Shown here piece after piece: positions 29,020-36,766 of a DNA stretch of 64,000 bases (its first letter is position 1; every line of letters starts with the position of its first letter). A program made the translations under genes and the position numbers. The stretch lies in assembly GCF_023544665.1 (NCBI RefSeq), contig NZ_JAMJFL010000007.1, forward strand, positions 186,001 through 250,000, given 5' to 3'. Under the pieces are notes generated by a model that worked only from the letters and a program-made list of their open reading frames with translations, was not told where the DNA came from and searched no databases. This DNA comes from Streptomyces sp. YS415. Its GTDB lineage: Bacteria; Actinomycetota; Actinomycetes; Streptomycetales; Streptomycetaceae.

Positions 29020-29580
29020 ATGAGCACCCCCGAGCGGCTGATCGAGTCCACCCGCGAACTGCTGTGGGAGCGCGGGTACGTCGGCACGAGCCCCAAGGCG
29101 ATCCTGGAGCGGTCCGGCGCCGGGCAGGGCAGCATGTACCACCACTTCAAGGGCAAGCCCGATCTCGCCCTGGCCGCGATCCGGCGGACCGCCGAGGAGC
29201 TGCAGGCCGCCGCGGAGGCGGTCCTGGGTGCGCCGGGGACGCCGTACGAGCGCATCGAGGGCTATCTGCGGCGGGAGCGCGAGGTGCTGCGGGGCTGTCC
29301 GGTCGGGCGACTGACCATGGACCCGGAGATCGTCGCGAGCGAGGAACTGCGCGCGCCCGTCGACGAGACCCTGGACTGGCTGCGCGAACGGCTTGCCGGG
29401 ATCGTCGAGGAGGGCAAGGAACAGGGGCAGTTCGCGCCCGCTCTCGACGGCGAGGAGATCGCGGCGACGATCGTCGCGACCGTCCAGGGCGGCTATGTGC
29501 TGGCCCGCGCGTCGGGTTCCCCGGCCGCGTTCGACACCGGGGTCCGGGGGCTGCTCGCCCTGCTCCGTCCGACCGTCTAG
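29020..29580 (+). CDS. TetR-family transcriptional regulator
   Basis: 186 residues. N-terminal helix-turn-helix STPERLIESTRELLWERGY then SPKAILERSGAGQGSMYHHF, the usual TetR signature, and a ligand-binding C-terminal domain containing LRGCPVGRLTMDPEI. ATG at 29020 is used; the ATG at 29005 lies inside the operator palindrome. The gene is followed after 9 bases by the DUF4865 gene and then a phosphotriesterase-like gene, forming a three-gene operon likely autoregulated through the palindrome. Confidence 0.88.
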   Translation: MSTPERLIESTRELLWERGYVGTSPKAILERSGAGQGSMYHHFKGKPDLALAAIRRTAEELQAAAEAVLGAPGTPYERIEGYLRREREVLRGCPVGRLTMDPEIVASEELRAPVDETLDWLRERLAGIVEEGKEQGQFAPALDGEEIAATIVATVQGGYVLARASGSPAAFDTGVRGLLALLRPTV

Positions 29581-29589
29581 GGGGTTTCC

Positions 29590-30156
29590 GTGCACGCCAT
29601 GCAGTACGAGATCAGCCTGCCCGCCGACTACGACATGGGCATCATCCGGCGGCGGGTCGCCGAGCGGGGGCATCTGCTCGACCGCTGGGAGGGGCTGGGC
29701 CTGAAGGCCTATCTGATGCGGGAGCGCGGGGTGCACGGCTCGCCGGTCAGCCAGTACGCGCCGTTCTACCTCTGGAACACCGCGGCGGGCATGAACGCCT
29801 TCCTGTGGGGCGCCGGCTTCCAGGGGATCTGCGACGACTTCGGGCGGCCCCCGGTGCGGGGGTGGACCGGGCTGGCGTATGCCGAAGGGAGCGGTGCGCG
29901 GGCGCGGACGGCGGTACGGCGGCGGCGACCGGTGCCGGAGGGTGTGCGGCCGGCCGACGTCGCCGAGGACGCGCTGAGCGAGGTGCGGCGGCTCGCGGCG
30001 CGGGAGGGCGCGGTGCTGGCGGCGGCCGGAGTGGACGCCGGGGCCTGGGAGTCCGTGCAGTTCTCGCTGTGGGAGCAGGACGAGCCCGAGGCCGAGGGCG
30101 AGGTGTTCCAGGTGCTGCATCTGTCGGCACCCGAGCGGGACCGGCTGACGCCGTGA
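29590..30156 (+). CDS. DUF4865 family protein
   Basis: 188 residues. The opening MQYEISLPADYDMGIIRRRV, LKAYLMRERG, and QYAPFYLWNTAAGMNAFLWG match the DUF4865 family, often encoded beside TetR regulators. No catalytic motif is evident. GTG at 29590 has GGGGG five bases upstream; ATG at 29599 is an alternative that removes three residues. Its stop overlaps the start of the next gene (GTGA), so translation is coupled. Confidence 0.82.
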   Translation: MHAMQYEISLPADYDMGIIRRRVAERGHLLDRWEGLGLKAYLMRERGVHGSPVSQYAPFYLWNTAAGMNAFLWGAGFQGICDDFGRPPVRGWTGLAYAEGSGARARTAVRRRRPVPEGVRPADVAEDALSEVRRLAAREGAVLAAAGVDAGAWESVQFSLWEQDEPEAEGEVFQVLHLSAPERDRLTP

Positions 30157-31046
30157 GCCTGGTACGGACCGTGCTCGGGGATGTGGCGCCGGAGCGGCTC
30201 GGCGTGTGCGACGCGCACGACCATCTGTTCCTGAGCACGCCCCGGCTGCCCGGGGAGGAGCTGACCGGCATCGCCGCCGCCCGTGACGAGCTCGTCGCCT
30301 TTCGCGCGCACGGCGGCGGCAGCGTGGTGCAGTGGACGCCGTACGGGCTCGGGCGTCGGGCGGCCGATCTGCCGGCGCTGTCGCGGGAGACGGGAGTGCA
30401 GGTGGTGGCCGCGACCGGGCTGCACCAGGCCGTGCACTACGGCGAGGAGTTCCTTGCCGGGCTGCGGGGCGGGCTCGCCGAGCTCTTCGTCACCGAACTC
30501 ACCAGGGGCATCGGCCCGTCGGGGGTGCGCGCGGGGCTGGTGAAGGTGGCCGGCGGGTTCCACGTCCTGGACGCGCACGCCCGGTGGACGATGACCGCGG
30601 CGGCCGAGGCGCATCACGCCACCGGCGCCCCCGTCGCCGTACACCTCGAACTCGGTACCGGCGCACTCGACGTACTGGAGCTGCTGTGCGGGGAGTTGGG
30701 GGTGCCGCCGCAGCGGGTGATCCTCGGGCATCTCAACCGCTCCCCCGATCTCGTGGAGCAGCGGCGGGTGGCCCGGGCCGGCTGCTATCTCGCCTTTGAC
30801 GGTCCGTCACGCGCCCATCACTCCACCGACTGGCGGATGCCGGACGCGGTGCGGGCGCTCGCCGAGGCCGGTTTCGCCGACCGGCTTCTGCTGGGCGGTG
30901 ACAGAACGACGGCCTCGGCCGGCCCGGGGCCCGCGTATCTGCTGCGCCGGGTGCGGGAGCGGCTGGAGAGCGCGGTGGGTGAGGAGGTGGTGCGGTCGAT
31001 GCTGATCGACAATGCGGCGCGCGCCTTCGCCGTCGACTGGCGCTGA
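30153..31046 (+). CDS. Phosphotriesterase-family metal-dependent hydrolase
   Basis: 297 residues, amidohydrolase superfamily TIM barrel. All binuclear-metal ligands of the phosphotriesterase family can be placed: HDH at His22/His24, bridging Lys131 in GLVKVAGG, His164 in AVHLELG, His193 in LGHLNRSPD, and Asp250 in LLGGDRTT. Known members hydrolyse lactones, phosphotriesters or unknown esters. GTG at 30153 overlaps the DUF4865 stop. The position in a TetR operon suggests an inducible catabolic or detoxifying esterase or lactonase. Confidence 0.85.
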   Translation: MSLVRTVLGDVAPERLGVCDAHDHLFLSTPRLPGEELTGIAAARDELVAFRAHGGGSVVQWTPYGLGRRAADLPALSRETGVQVVAATGLHQAVHYGEEFLAGLRGGLAELFVTELTRGIGPSGVRAGLVKVAGGFHVLDAHARWTMTAAAEAHHATGAPVAVHLELGTGALDVLELLCGELGVPPQRVILGHLNRSPDLVEQRRVARAGCYLAFDGPSRAHHSTDWRMPDAVRALAEAGFADRLLLGGDRTTASAGPGPAYLLRRVRERLESAVGEEVVRSMLIDNAARAFAVDWR

Positions 31047-31149
31047 GCGTGGCCCGATCCTGTTGATCATTGTCCCGGCAGGCCGTTTCGGCCACGCCCG
31101 GCGCGCTGAGGATGGAAGCCGACGGACGATGCCGAGGAAAGGTGCGGGG

Positions 31150-31338
31150 ATGGCGCTGGAGATGCGTGACCGCTGCGAGCGCTGTGCGACGGCGGCCCTG
31201 GCGGCCGACGGGCCCGCGCTCATCTGCTCGTACGAGTGCAGTTTCTGCGTGCCGTGCGGCGAGGCCCTGCGGAACGTGTGCCCCAACTGCGGCGGCGAAC
31301 TGGTCCCGAGGCCCCGCCGGGTGGCGTCCGCGAGCTAG
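31150..31338 (+). CDS. DUF1272 small zinc-ribbon-like protein
   Basis: 62 residues with ALEMRDRCERC, CSYECSFCVPCGEALRNVCPNCGGELV: paired CxxC motifs expected to bind zinc. DUF1272 proteins are of this length; their function is unknown. ATG at 31150 lies behind GGAAAGGTGCGGGG; the in-frame ATG at 31129 is less likely. Convergent with the ROK gene. Confidence 0.8.
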   Translation: MALEMRDRCERCATAALAADGPALICSYECSFCVPCGEALRNVCPNCGGELVPRPRRVASAS

Positions 31339-31363
31339 CGGGGTTCGTGGCCCCGGTGCGCGG

Positions 31364-32608
31364 TCACGGTTGGGTCAGCGCGCCCAGGGGATCGTCCAGC
31401 ACCGGCTGCCAGGCCAGCTCGGCCGCGCCCACCAGGCTGTTGTGGTCGAGCGTGCACGCCAGGATCGGCACGCCGCCGCTCTGCCCCCACAGGCTGCGGT
31501 CGGCGACCACCGCGCGCAGCCGGTCCGGATCGGCGGCCAGGAGGGTGCGGTGCAGGCCGCCGAGGATGATGCGGTCCGGGTTGAGGATGTTCACCAGGCC
31601 CGCGAGGCCGAGGCCGAGCCGGTCGATCAGCGCCTCGGTGGCCGTGCGGACGGACGGGTCGTCGTAGTGGTGCCGGATCAGGTCGTTGGCCTGCTGCAGC
31701 AGCGACACCTCCGGGCCTGTCTCGCGGCCCGCGGCGGTGAGCAGGGCCAGCGGGTCCGCCTCGACGTCCAGGCAGCCGCGGCTGCCGCAGTGACAGGGCC
31801 GGCCCTCGGGGTTCACGGTGAGGTGGCCGACCTCCAGGGCGAGCCCCGAACTTCCGGTGTGCAGCCGCCCGTCGAGCACCAGCGCGCCGCCCACGCCCCG
31901 GTGCCCGGTGGCCACGCACAGCAGGTCCCGGGCACCGCGCCCGGCGCCGTGCCGGTGCTCGGCGAGCGCGGCGAGGTTGACGTCGTTGCCCGCGAACGCC
32001 GGTCCGCCGATCCCGGCCGCCCGCACGCACTCGGCGAAGATCCGGCGCACCGGGGCACCCACGGCCCACGCCAGGTGCAGCGGGTTCAGGGCCAGGCCGT
32101 CGGGTTCGGCGACGGCGGACGGCACGGCGAGACCCGCGCCCACGCAGCGCCGCCCGGTCGTGCGCAGCAGGTCCGCGCCCGCTTCGACGACCGACCCGAG
32201 GACCTTCGCCGGGTCGGCGTCGACGGTCTCGCAGCCCGGCGCGGTGGCGACGATCCGTCCGCCCAGGCCCACCAGCGCGGCCCGGAAGCCGTCGGCGTGC
32301 ACCTGGGCGGCGAGCACGACGGGGCCGTCCTCGGCGAGTGCGAGCCGGTGCGAGGGGCGGCCCTGGGAGCCGGCCGCGGCGCCGGGCCGGGCGTCGACCC
32401 GGATCAGGCCGAGCGCCTCCAGTTCGGCGGCGACCGCGCCGGCCGTGGCCCGGGTCACCCCGAGTTCGGCGGTGAGCACGGCACGGGTGGGGGCGCGTCC
32501 GGTGTGCACGAGCTCCAGCGCGGGCCCGAGCGCACCGCGTCCCCGGTCCAACCGCGTCCTCGAGGTGGTCCCTTCCCCCGCCGGCCGGGGGTCAGCCTTG
32601 CCGCTCAT
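31364..32608 (-). CDS. ROK-family transcriptional regulator
   Basis: 414 residues. N-terminal winged helix (GRAPTRAVLTAELGVTRATAG, about 38-70) followed by a ROK sugar-kinase-like domain with VGAGLAVPSAV, AFAGNDVNLAALAEH and the zinc motif CHCGSRGCLD, here with Asp where the family usually has Glu. ROK repressors sense sugars or sugar phosphates. It could control one of the carbohydrate genes to its right, but no target site was identified. Confidence 0.85.
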   Translation of the reverse strand: MSGKADPRPAGEGTTSRTRLDRGRGALGPALELVHTGRAPTRAVLTAELGVTRATAGAVAAELEALGLIRVDARPGAAAGSQGRPSHRLALAEDGPVVLAAQVHADGFRAALVGLGGRIVATAPGCETVDADPAKVLGSVVEAGADLLRTTGRRCVGAGLAVPSAVAEPDGLALNPLHLAWAVGAPVRRIFAECVRAAGIGGPAFAGNDVNLAALAEHRHGAGRGARDLLCVATGHRGVGGALVLDGRLHTGSSGLALEVGHLTVNPEGRPCHCGSRGCLDVEADPLALLTAAGRETGPEVSLLQQANDLIRHHYDDPSVRTATEALIDRLGLGLAGLVNILNPDRIILGGLHRTLLAADPDRLRAVVADRSLWGQSGGVPILACTLDHNSLVGAAELAWQPVLDDPLGALTQP

Positions 32609-32831
32609 GAGGGCGAGTCTCCCATGATCCGCAGGTGCGCCGGTCTACCGGCCACCGACTCCGGGCGTGACGTCCGGCCGCCCGGCCGGCCCCAACTCGG
32701 GCGGCGCGCTGCCCGGGTACGCCCCGGGCCCCCGTGACCGGCGGCGCGTCCGCTCGCTCATCGCCGGGCGCAGCTAGGCGTCCATCCCTCCACCCGGTCC
32801 TGAGCTGGGGTTCCGATAGCCTGGACGGACG

Positions 32832-33977
32832 ATGGACGACCGTATGAAGACCCCGTGGGGCGAGACCCCCCTGTCCCGCTTCCCGGAGGACCCACGCGAC
32901 CGGCTGCGAGCCTGGGACGCCTCCGACGAGTACCTCCTGCGGCATCTCGCGGACCAGGAGATCGCCCTGTCCGGAACGGTCGTGGTGCTCGGTGACCGCT
33001 GGGGCGCGCTGGTCACGGCGCTGGCCCCGCACCGGCCGACGCAGATCACCGACTCCCATCTCACCCAGGAGGCGACCCGGGCGAACCTGGCGCGGGCCGG
33101 GGTCGAGCCCGGCGCCGTGCGGCTGCTCACCACGCAGGACCCGCCGCCCGAGCGGATCGACGTCCTGCTGGTGCGGGTCCCGAAGAGCCTGGCGCTGCTG
33201 GAGGACCAGCTGCTCAGGCTGGCGCCCGCCGTGCACGCGGACACGGTCGTGGTCGGCACCGGCATGGTGAAGGAGATCCACACCTCGACGCTGAAGCTGT
33301 TCGAGCGGATCCTCGGCCCGACCCGGACCTCCCTCGCCGAGAAGAAGGCGCGGCTGATCTTCTGCACGCCGGATCCGGCGCTGAAGCGCGGCGGCACCCC
33401 GTGGCCGTACAGCTACGAGCTGCCCGACGGCGTCGGCGCGGTCTCCGGTCGTACGGTCGTCAATCACGCGGGTGTCTTCTGCGCGGACCGGCTCGACATC
33501 GGCACCCGGTTCTTCCTGGCGCATCTGCCGGACAGCCGGGGCAGTCTGCGGGTGGTGGACCTGGGCTGCGGCAACGGCGTGGTCGGTACGGCGGTGGCGC
33601 TGGGCAACCCCGAGGCCGAGGTGCTGTTCGTGGACGAGTCCTTCCAGGCGGTGGCCTCCGCGGAGGCGACGTACCGGGCGAACGGCGTGCCGGGGGACGC
33701 CGAGTTCCGGGTGGGCGACGGTCTGGCCGGGGTGCCGGCGGGGAGTGTCGACCTGGTGCTGAACAACCCGCCGTTCCATTCCCACCAGACGACCACGGAC
33801 GCGACGGCGTGGCGGATGTTCACCGGGGCTCATCGCGCGCTGCGGCCGGGCGGTGAGCTCTGGGTCGTCGGCAACCGCCATCTGGGCTACCACGCCAAGC
33901 TGCGCCGTCTGTTCGGGAACTGTGAACTGGTCTCGGGCGACCCGAAGTTCGTGGTGCTGAAGGCGGTCAAGCGCTAG
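32832..33977 (+). CDS. rlmG: RlmG/RsmC-family rRNA guanine methyltransferase
   Basis: 381 residues with the duplicated methyltransferase layout of RlmG and RsmC: a degenerate N-terminal copy (VVVLGDRWGALVTAL) and a functional C-terminal copy with SAM motif VVDLGCGNGVVG (about 241-252) and catalytic NNPPFH (from residue 311). It methylates N2 of a guanine in 23S or 16S rRNA; the length and N-terminus favour RlmG. ATG at 32832. It converges on the aldolase gene within a direct repeat. Confidence 0.82.
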   Translation: MDDRMKTPWGETPLSRFPEDPRDRLRAWDASDEYLLRHLADQEIALSGTVVVLGDRWGALVTALAPHRPTQITDSHLTQEATRANLARAGVEPGAVRLLTTQDPPPERIDVLLVRVPKSLALLEDQLLRLAPAVHADTVVVGTGMVKEIHTSTLKLFERILGPTRTSLAEKKARLIFCTPDPALKRGGTPWPYSYELPDGVGAVSGRTVVNHAGVFCADRLDIGTRFFLAHLPDSRGSLRVVDLGCGNGVVGTAVALGNPEAEVLFVDESFQAVASAEATYRANGVPGDAEFRVGDGLAGVPAGSVDLVLNNPPFHSHQTTTDATAWRMFTGAHRALRPGGELWVVGNRHLGYHAKLRRLFGNCELVSGDPKFVVLKAVKR

Positions 33978-34016
33978 CCGGAGTGCGCGACGGCGGTCAA
34001 GCACTGGCCGGCGTGC
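33962..34016. repeat. Imperfect 25-bp direct repeat across a convergent gene junction
   Basis: GGCGGTCAAGC(G/A)CT(A/G)GCCGG(A/C)GTGC occurs at 33962-33986 and 33992-34016, 22 of 25 identical, period 30. The first copy holds the last codons and TAG stop of the methyltransferase gene; the second holds the TGA stop of the aldolase gene read on the other strand. It looks like a partial duplication of the gene end. Confidence 0.75.
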
Positions 34017-34866
34017 CGCTGGTGAGGGTGCGGATGATCCCGGCCACGGCCCGCACCATCGCCTCCCGTCCGGCGCTCAGGTAGGTGCGCGAGTCGACCG
34101 CCTCGGGATGTGCCGCGAGGTGGGTGCGGATGGCGCCGGTCATCGCGATGTTGAGGGCGGTGCCGATGTTGACCTTGGTGATGCCTCCCGCCACCGCCCG
34201 GGTGAGTTCGGCGTCCGGCACGCCGGAGGAGCCGTGCAGGACGAGGGGGACGTCGAGGGCGGCGGCCAGCCGTTCGAGGCGGTCGTGGTCGAGGGCGGCC
34301 GTACGGGTCGTCATGGCGTGCGTGCTGCCGATGGCGACGGCGAGCGCGTCCACCCCGGATGCGGCGACGAAGGCGCGGGCCTGGGCGGGGTCGGTACGGG
34401 CGCCGGGGGCGTGGGCGTCGAGGGCGGGCCGGCCCTCCTTGCCGCCGATCTGACCCAACTCGGCCTCGATCCAGAGCCCTTGGGCGTGCGCCCAGTCGGC
34501 GGCGGCCCGTGTCGCGGCGAGGTTCTGGCTGTAGGGCAGACGTGCCGCGTCGTACATCACCGAGCTGAATCCGGCGCCGGGCGCCTGGCGCAGCAGGTCG
34601 TCGCTCTGGACGTGGTCGAGGTGGAGCGCGACGGGGACGTCGGCGCGTTCGGCGGCGGCGACGGCGGCCCGGGCGAGCGGGAGCAGTCGGCCGTAGCGGA
34701 ACTTGACGGCGTTCTCGCTGACTTGGAGGACGACGGGGGTCTGCGCGGACTCGGCTCCGGCGATGACGGCCTCGATGTGTTCGAGGGTGATGATGTTGAA
34801 GGCGGCGACGGCGGAGCGTCGTTGCGCGGCCCGGGTGACGAGCTCGCCGGTGGTGACGAGGGGCAC
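33997..34866 (-). CDS. Class II fructose/tagatose-bisphosphate aldolase family
   Basis: 289 residues, zinc-dependent aldolase. The first zinc His is in LHLDHVQSDD, with further ligand or phosphate loops in VLHGSSGVPD and GITKVNIGTALN, and AFNIITLEHIEAV near the N-terminus. Closest in layout to GatY/KbaY enzymes of galactitol or N-acetylgalactosamine breakdown. GTG at 34866 follows GGAAGGA. It lies 38 bases behind the SIS isomerase gene, so the pair forms an operon controlled by the divergent DeoR regulator. Confidence 0.85.
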   Translation of the reverse strand: MPLVTTGELVTRAAQRRSAVAAFNIITLEHIEAVIAGAESAQTPVVLQVSENAVKFRYGRLLPLARAAVAAAERADVPVALHLDHVQSDDLLRQAPGAGFSSVMYDAARLPYSQNLAATRAAADWAHAQGLWIEAELGQIGGKEGRPALDAHAPGARTDPAQARAFVAASGVDALAVAIGSTHAMTTRTAALDHDRLERLAAALDVPLVLHGSSGVPDAELTRAVAGGITKVNIGTALNIAMTGAIRTHLAAHPEAVDSRTYLSAGREAMVRAVAGIIRTLTSGTPASA

Positions 34867-34904
34867 GGGGGGTCCTTCCGTGGACGTCGGGGGTTGCGGC
34901 GGCG

Positions 34905-35786
34905 TCAGGGGGCGAGGATCACCGAGCGGGTGAGGTGGCGCGGGCGGTCGGGGTCGAGGCCGTGGGAGCGGGCGACGGCGACCGCGAGGCGCTGGGCGCG
35001 GATCAGGTCGGCGAGCGGGTCGAGGGTGCCGGACACCCAGGTGGCGCCGGTGGCGCGGACCTGCGCTTCGAGGCCCTCGGGCGGCTCGCCGAGCATCCAG
35101 GTCGCGGTGCCGTCCGCGGAGATGCTGATGGGGCCGTGCCGGTACTCCATCGCCGGGTAGGACTCGGTCCACGCCTGCGCCGCCTCGCGCATCTTCAGCG
35201 CGGCCTCGTGGGCGAGCCCGACGGTCCAGCCGCGGCCGAGGAAGGTGAACTGCGCGCTGTCGATTAGCCCTTGGGGCAGTTCCGCGGTCAGGGCCGCGCG
35301 GGCGTCGGCGACGACCGAGTCGGTGTGCAGGCCCAGGTGGGCGCGGAGCAGGGTGAGCGCGGTGGTCGCGAAGCGGGTCTGCACGACGGAGCGTTCGTCG
35401 GCGTAGTCGAGGACGACGACGTCGTCGGCGGCGGCCATGACGGGGGTGTCCGGGTCGGCGGTGACGGCGGTGGTGCGGGTGCTGCCCCGCAGGTGTCCGA
35501 GCAGGTCGAGCACTTCGGTGGTGGTGCCGGACCGGGTGAGGGCGACGATCCGGTCGTAGGCGCGTCCGCGCGGGAACTCCGAGGCGGCGAAGGCGTCCGT
35601 CTCGCCCTGGCCCGCGCCCTCGCGCAGGGCGGCGGCCGACTGCGCCATGAAGTACGAGGTGCCGCAGCCGACGATCGCGACCCGCTCCCCCGGCACCGGC
35701 AGCGCCCCGCCGTCCGCGGCCGCCTGGGTCGCGGCCCGGGCCCAGCACTCGGGCTGGCCGGCCAGCTCCTCCTCGACGTGGGTCAT
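34905..35786 (-). CDS. SIS-domain sugar-phosphate isomerase/deaminase
   Basis: 293 residues with two SIS domains. The first has IVGCGTSYFMAQSAAALRE and LTRSGTTTEVLDLL; the second has FLGRGWTVGLAHEAALKMREA, ESYPAMEYRHGP, the AgaS/GlmS-isomerase pattern. Expected to isomerise or deaminate an amino-sugar phosphate. ATG at 35786 has GGGGAGGGG upstream. With the adjacent aldolase and DeoR regulator it matches AgaS-KbaY-type amino-sugar pathways, but no transporter or kinase is present here. Confidence 0.83.
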   Translation of the reverse strand: MTHVEEELAGQPECWARAATQAAADGGALPVPGERVAIVGCGTSYFMAQSAAALREGAGQGETDAFAASEFPRGRAYDRIVALTRSGTTTEVLDLLGHLRGSTRTTAVTADPDTPVMAAADDVVVLDYADERSVVQTRFATTALTLLRAHLGLHTDSVVADARAALTAELPQGLIDSAQFTFLGRGWTVGLAHEAALKMREAAQAWTESYPAMEYRHGPISISADGTATWMLGEPPEGLEAQVRATGATWVSGTLDPLADLIRAQRLAVAVARSHGLDPDRPRHLTRSVILAP

Positions 35787-35810
35787 GCCCACCCCTCCCC
35801 TACGGTGATT

Positions 35811-35848
35811 TTTCCTGCAAGATATAGCGACCTTTCGAGCAGAATCAA
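35811..35848 (-). promoter_or_regulatory. Promoter of the SIS-aldolase operon with DeoR-type direct repeats
   Basis: On the minus strand TTGATT (35848-35843) and TATATC (35826-35821) are 16 bases apart, a good -35/-10 pair. On the plus strand TTTCCTGCAAGAT (35811-35823) and TTTCGAGCAGAAT (35833-35845) share 9 of 13 bases and are exactly 22 bases apart, two helical turns, overlapping both promoter elements. This is the arrangement expected for a DeoR/AgaR-type repressor. Confidence 0.6.
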
Positions 35849-35909
35849 GCATTCCGGGGAAGTGGGGGTGCGCTAGGGTCGCCGGGGAGATCGAGGAACG
35901 GAGGTGCGG

Positions 35910-36689
35910 ATGTCGCGCGATGCCCGCTGGAAGTCCCTGCTGGACCTGCTCGTCGAGCGGGGCCGTCTCGACGTCGAGGAGGCCGCCGCCGAACTGGCGG
36001 TCTCGGCCGCCACGATCCGCCGCGACTTCGACCAGCTGGCCGAGCAGCAGATGCTGGTGCGCACGCGGGGCGGCGCCGTCGTCCACGGGGTCTCCTACGA
36101 GCTGCCCCTGCGCTACAAGACCGCCCGGCACGCCTCGGAGAAGGAGCGGATCGCCAAGGCGGTGGCCGCGCTGGTCGCCCCCGGTGAGGCGGTGGGACTG
36201 ACCGGCGGCACGACGACGACCGAGGTGGCCCGCGCGCTGGCCGTGCGCGGCGACCTGGCCACCGGCTCCCCCGCGCTGACCGTCGTCACCAATGCCCTGA
36301 ACATCGCCAACGAGCTTGCCGTACGCCCCCAGTTCAAGATCGTCGTGACCGGCGGGGTGGCACGTCCGCAGTCGTACGAACTCATCGGGCCGCTCGCGGA
36401 CGGGGTGCTCGGGCAGATCACCCTCGATGTGGCGGTGCTCGGTGTGGTCGCCTTCGACGTGGCGCACGGGGCGGCGGCCAACGACGAGGCGGAGGCCGCG
36501 ATCAACCGGCTGCTGTGCGAGCGCGCGGGACGGGTGGTCGTGGCCGCCGACTCCAGCAAGCTGGGCCGCCGCGCGTTCGCCCGGATCTGCGCGGCCGAGG
36601 CGGTGGACACGCTGGTCACCGACACGGCTGCCGGCGCCGACACGGTCCGGCGGTTCACGGAGGCCGGTGTCGAGGTCGTCACGGTCTGA
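35910..36689 (+). CDS. DeoR-family transcriptional regulator
   Basis: 259 residues. Winged helix at 1-57 (RWKSLLDLLVERGRLDVEEA, ATIRRDFDQLAEQQMLVRTRGGAV) and a DeoRC effector domain (LTGGTTTTEVARAL, VTNALNIANEL, VTGGVARPQSYELIGPLAD, VAADSSKLGRRAF). ATG at 35910 follows GGAACGGAGG. Divergent from the SIS-aldolase operon, whose promoter carries paired repeats; it probably represses that operon until a sugar phosphate is bound. Confidence 0.88.
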   Translation: MSRDARWKSLLDLLVERGRLDVEEAAAELAVSAATIRRDFDQLAEQQMLVRTRGGAVVHGVSYELPLRYKTARHASEKERIAKAVAALVAPGEAVGLTGGTTTTEVARALAVRGDLATGSPALTVVTNALNIANELAVRPQFKIVVTGGVARPQSYELIGPLADGVLGQITLDVAVLGVVAFDVAHGAAANDEAEAAINRLLCERAGRVVVAADSSKLGRRAFARICAAEAVDTLVTDTAAGADTVRRFTEAGVEVVTV

Positions 36690-36766
36690 TGGCGTTACGC
36701 GCCCACGGGGTACCCCTTTCCGCCTAGGCTGGTGGCGTGGCGGTGTCGGGGGCCAGGGAGGCTGCG

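Noticed and set aside
32617..32831. Possible small gene between the ROK and rlmG genes
   Set aside because: Short frames only, no ribosome-binding site and no recognisable protein; treated as promoter sequence.
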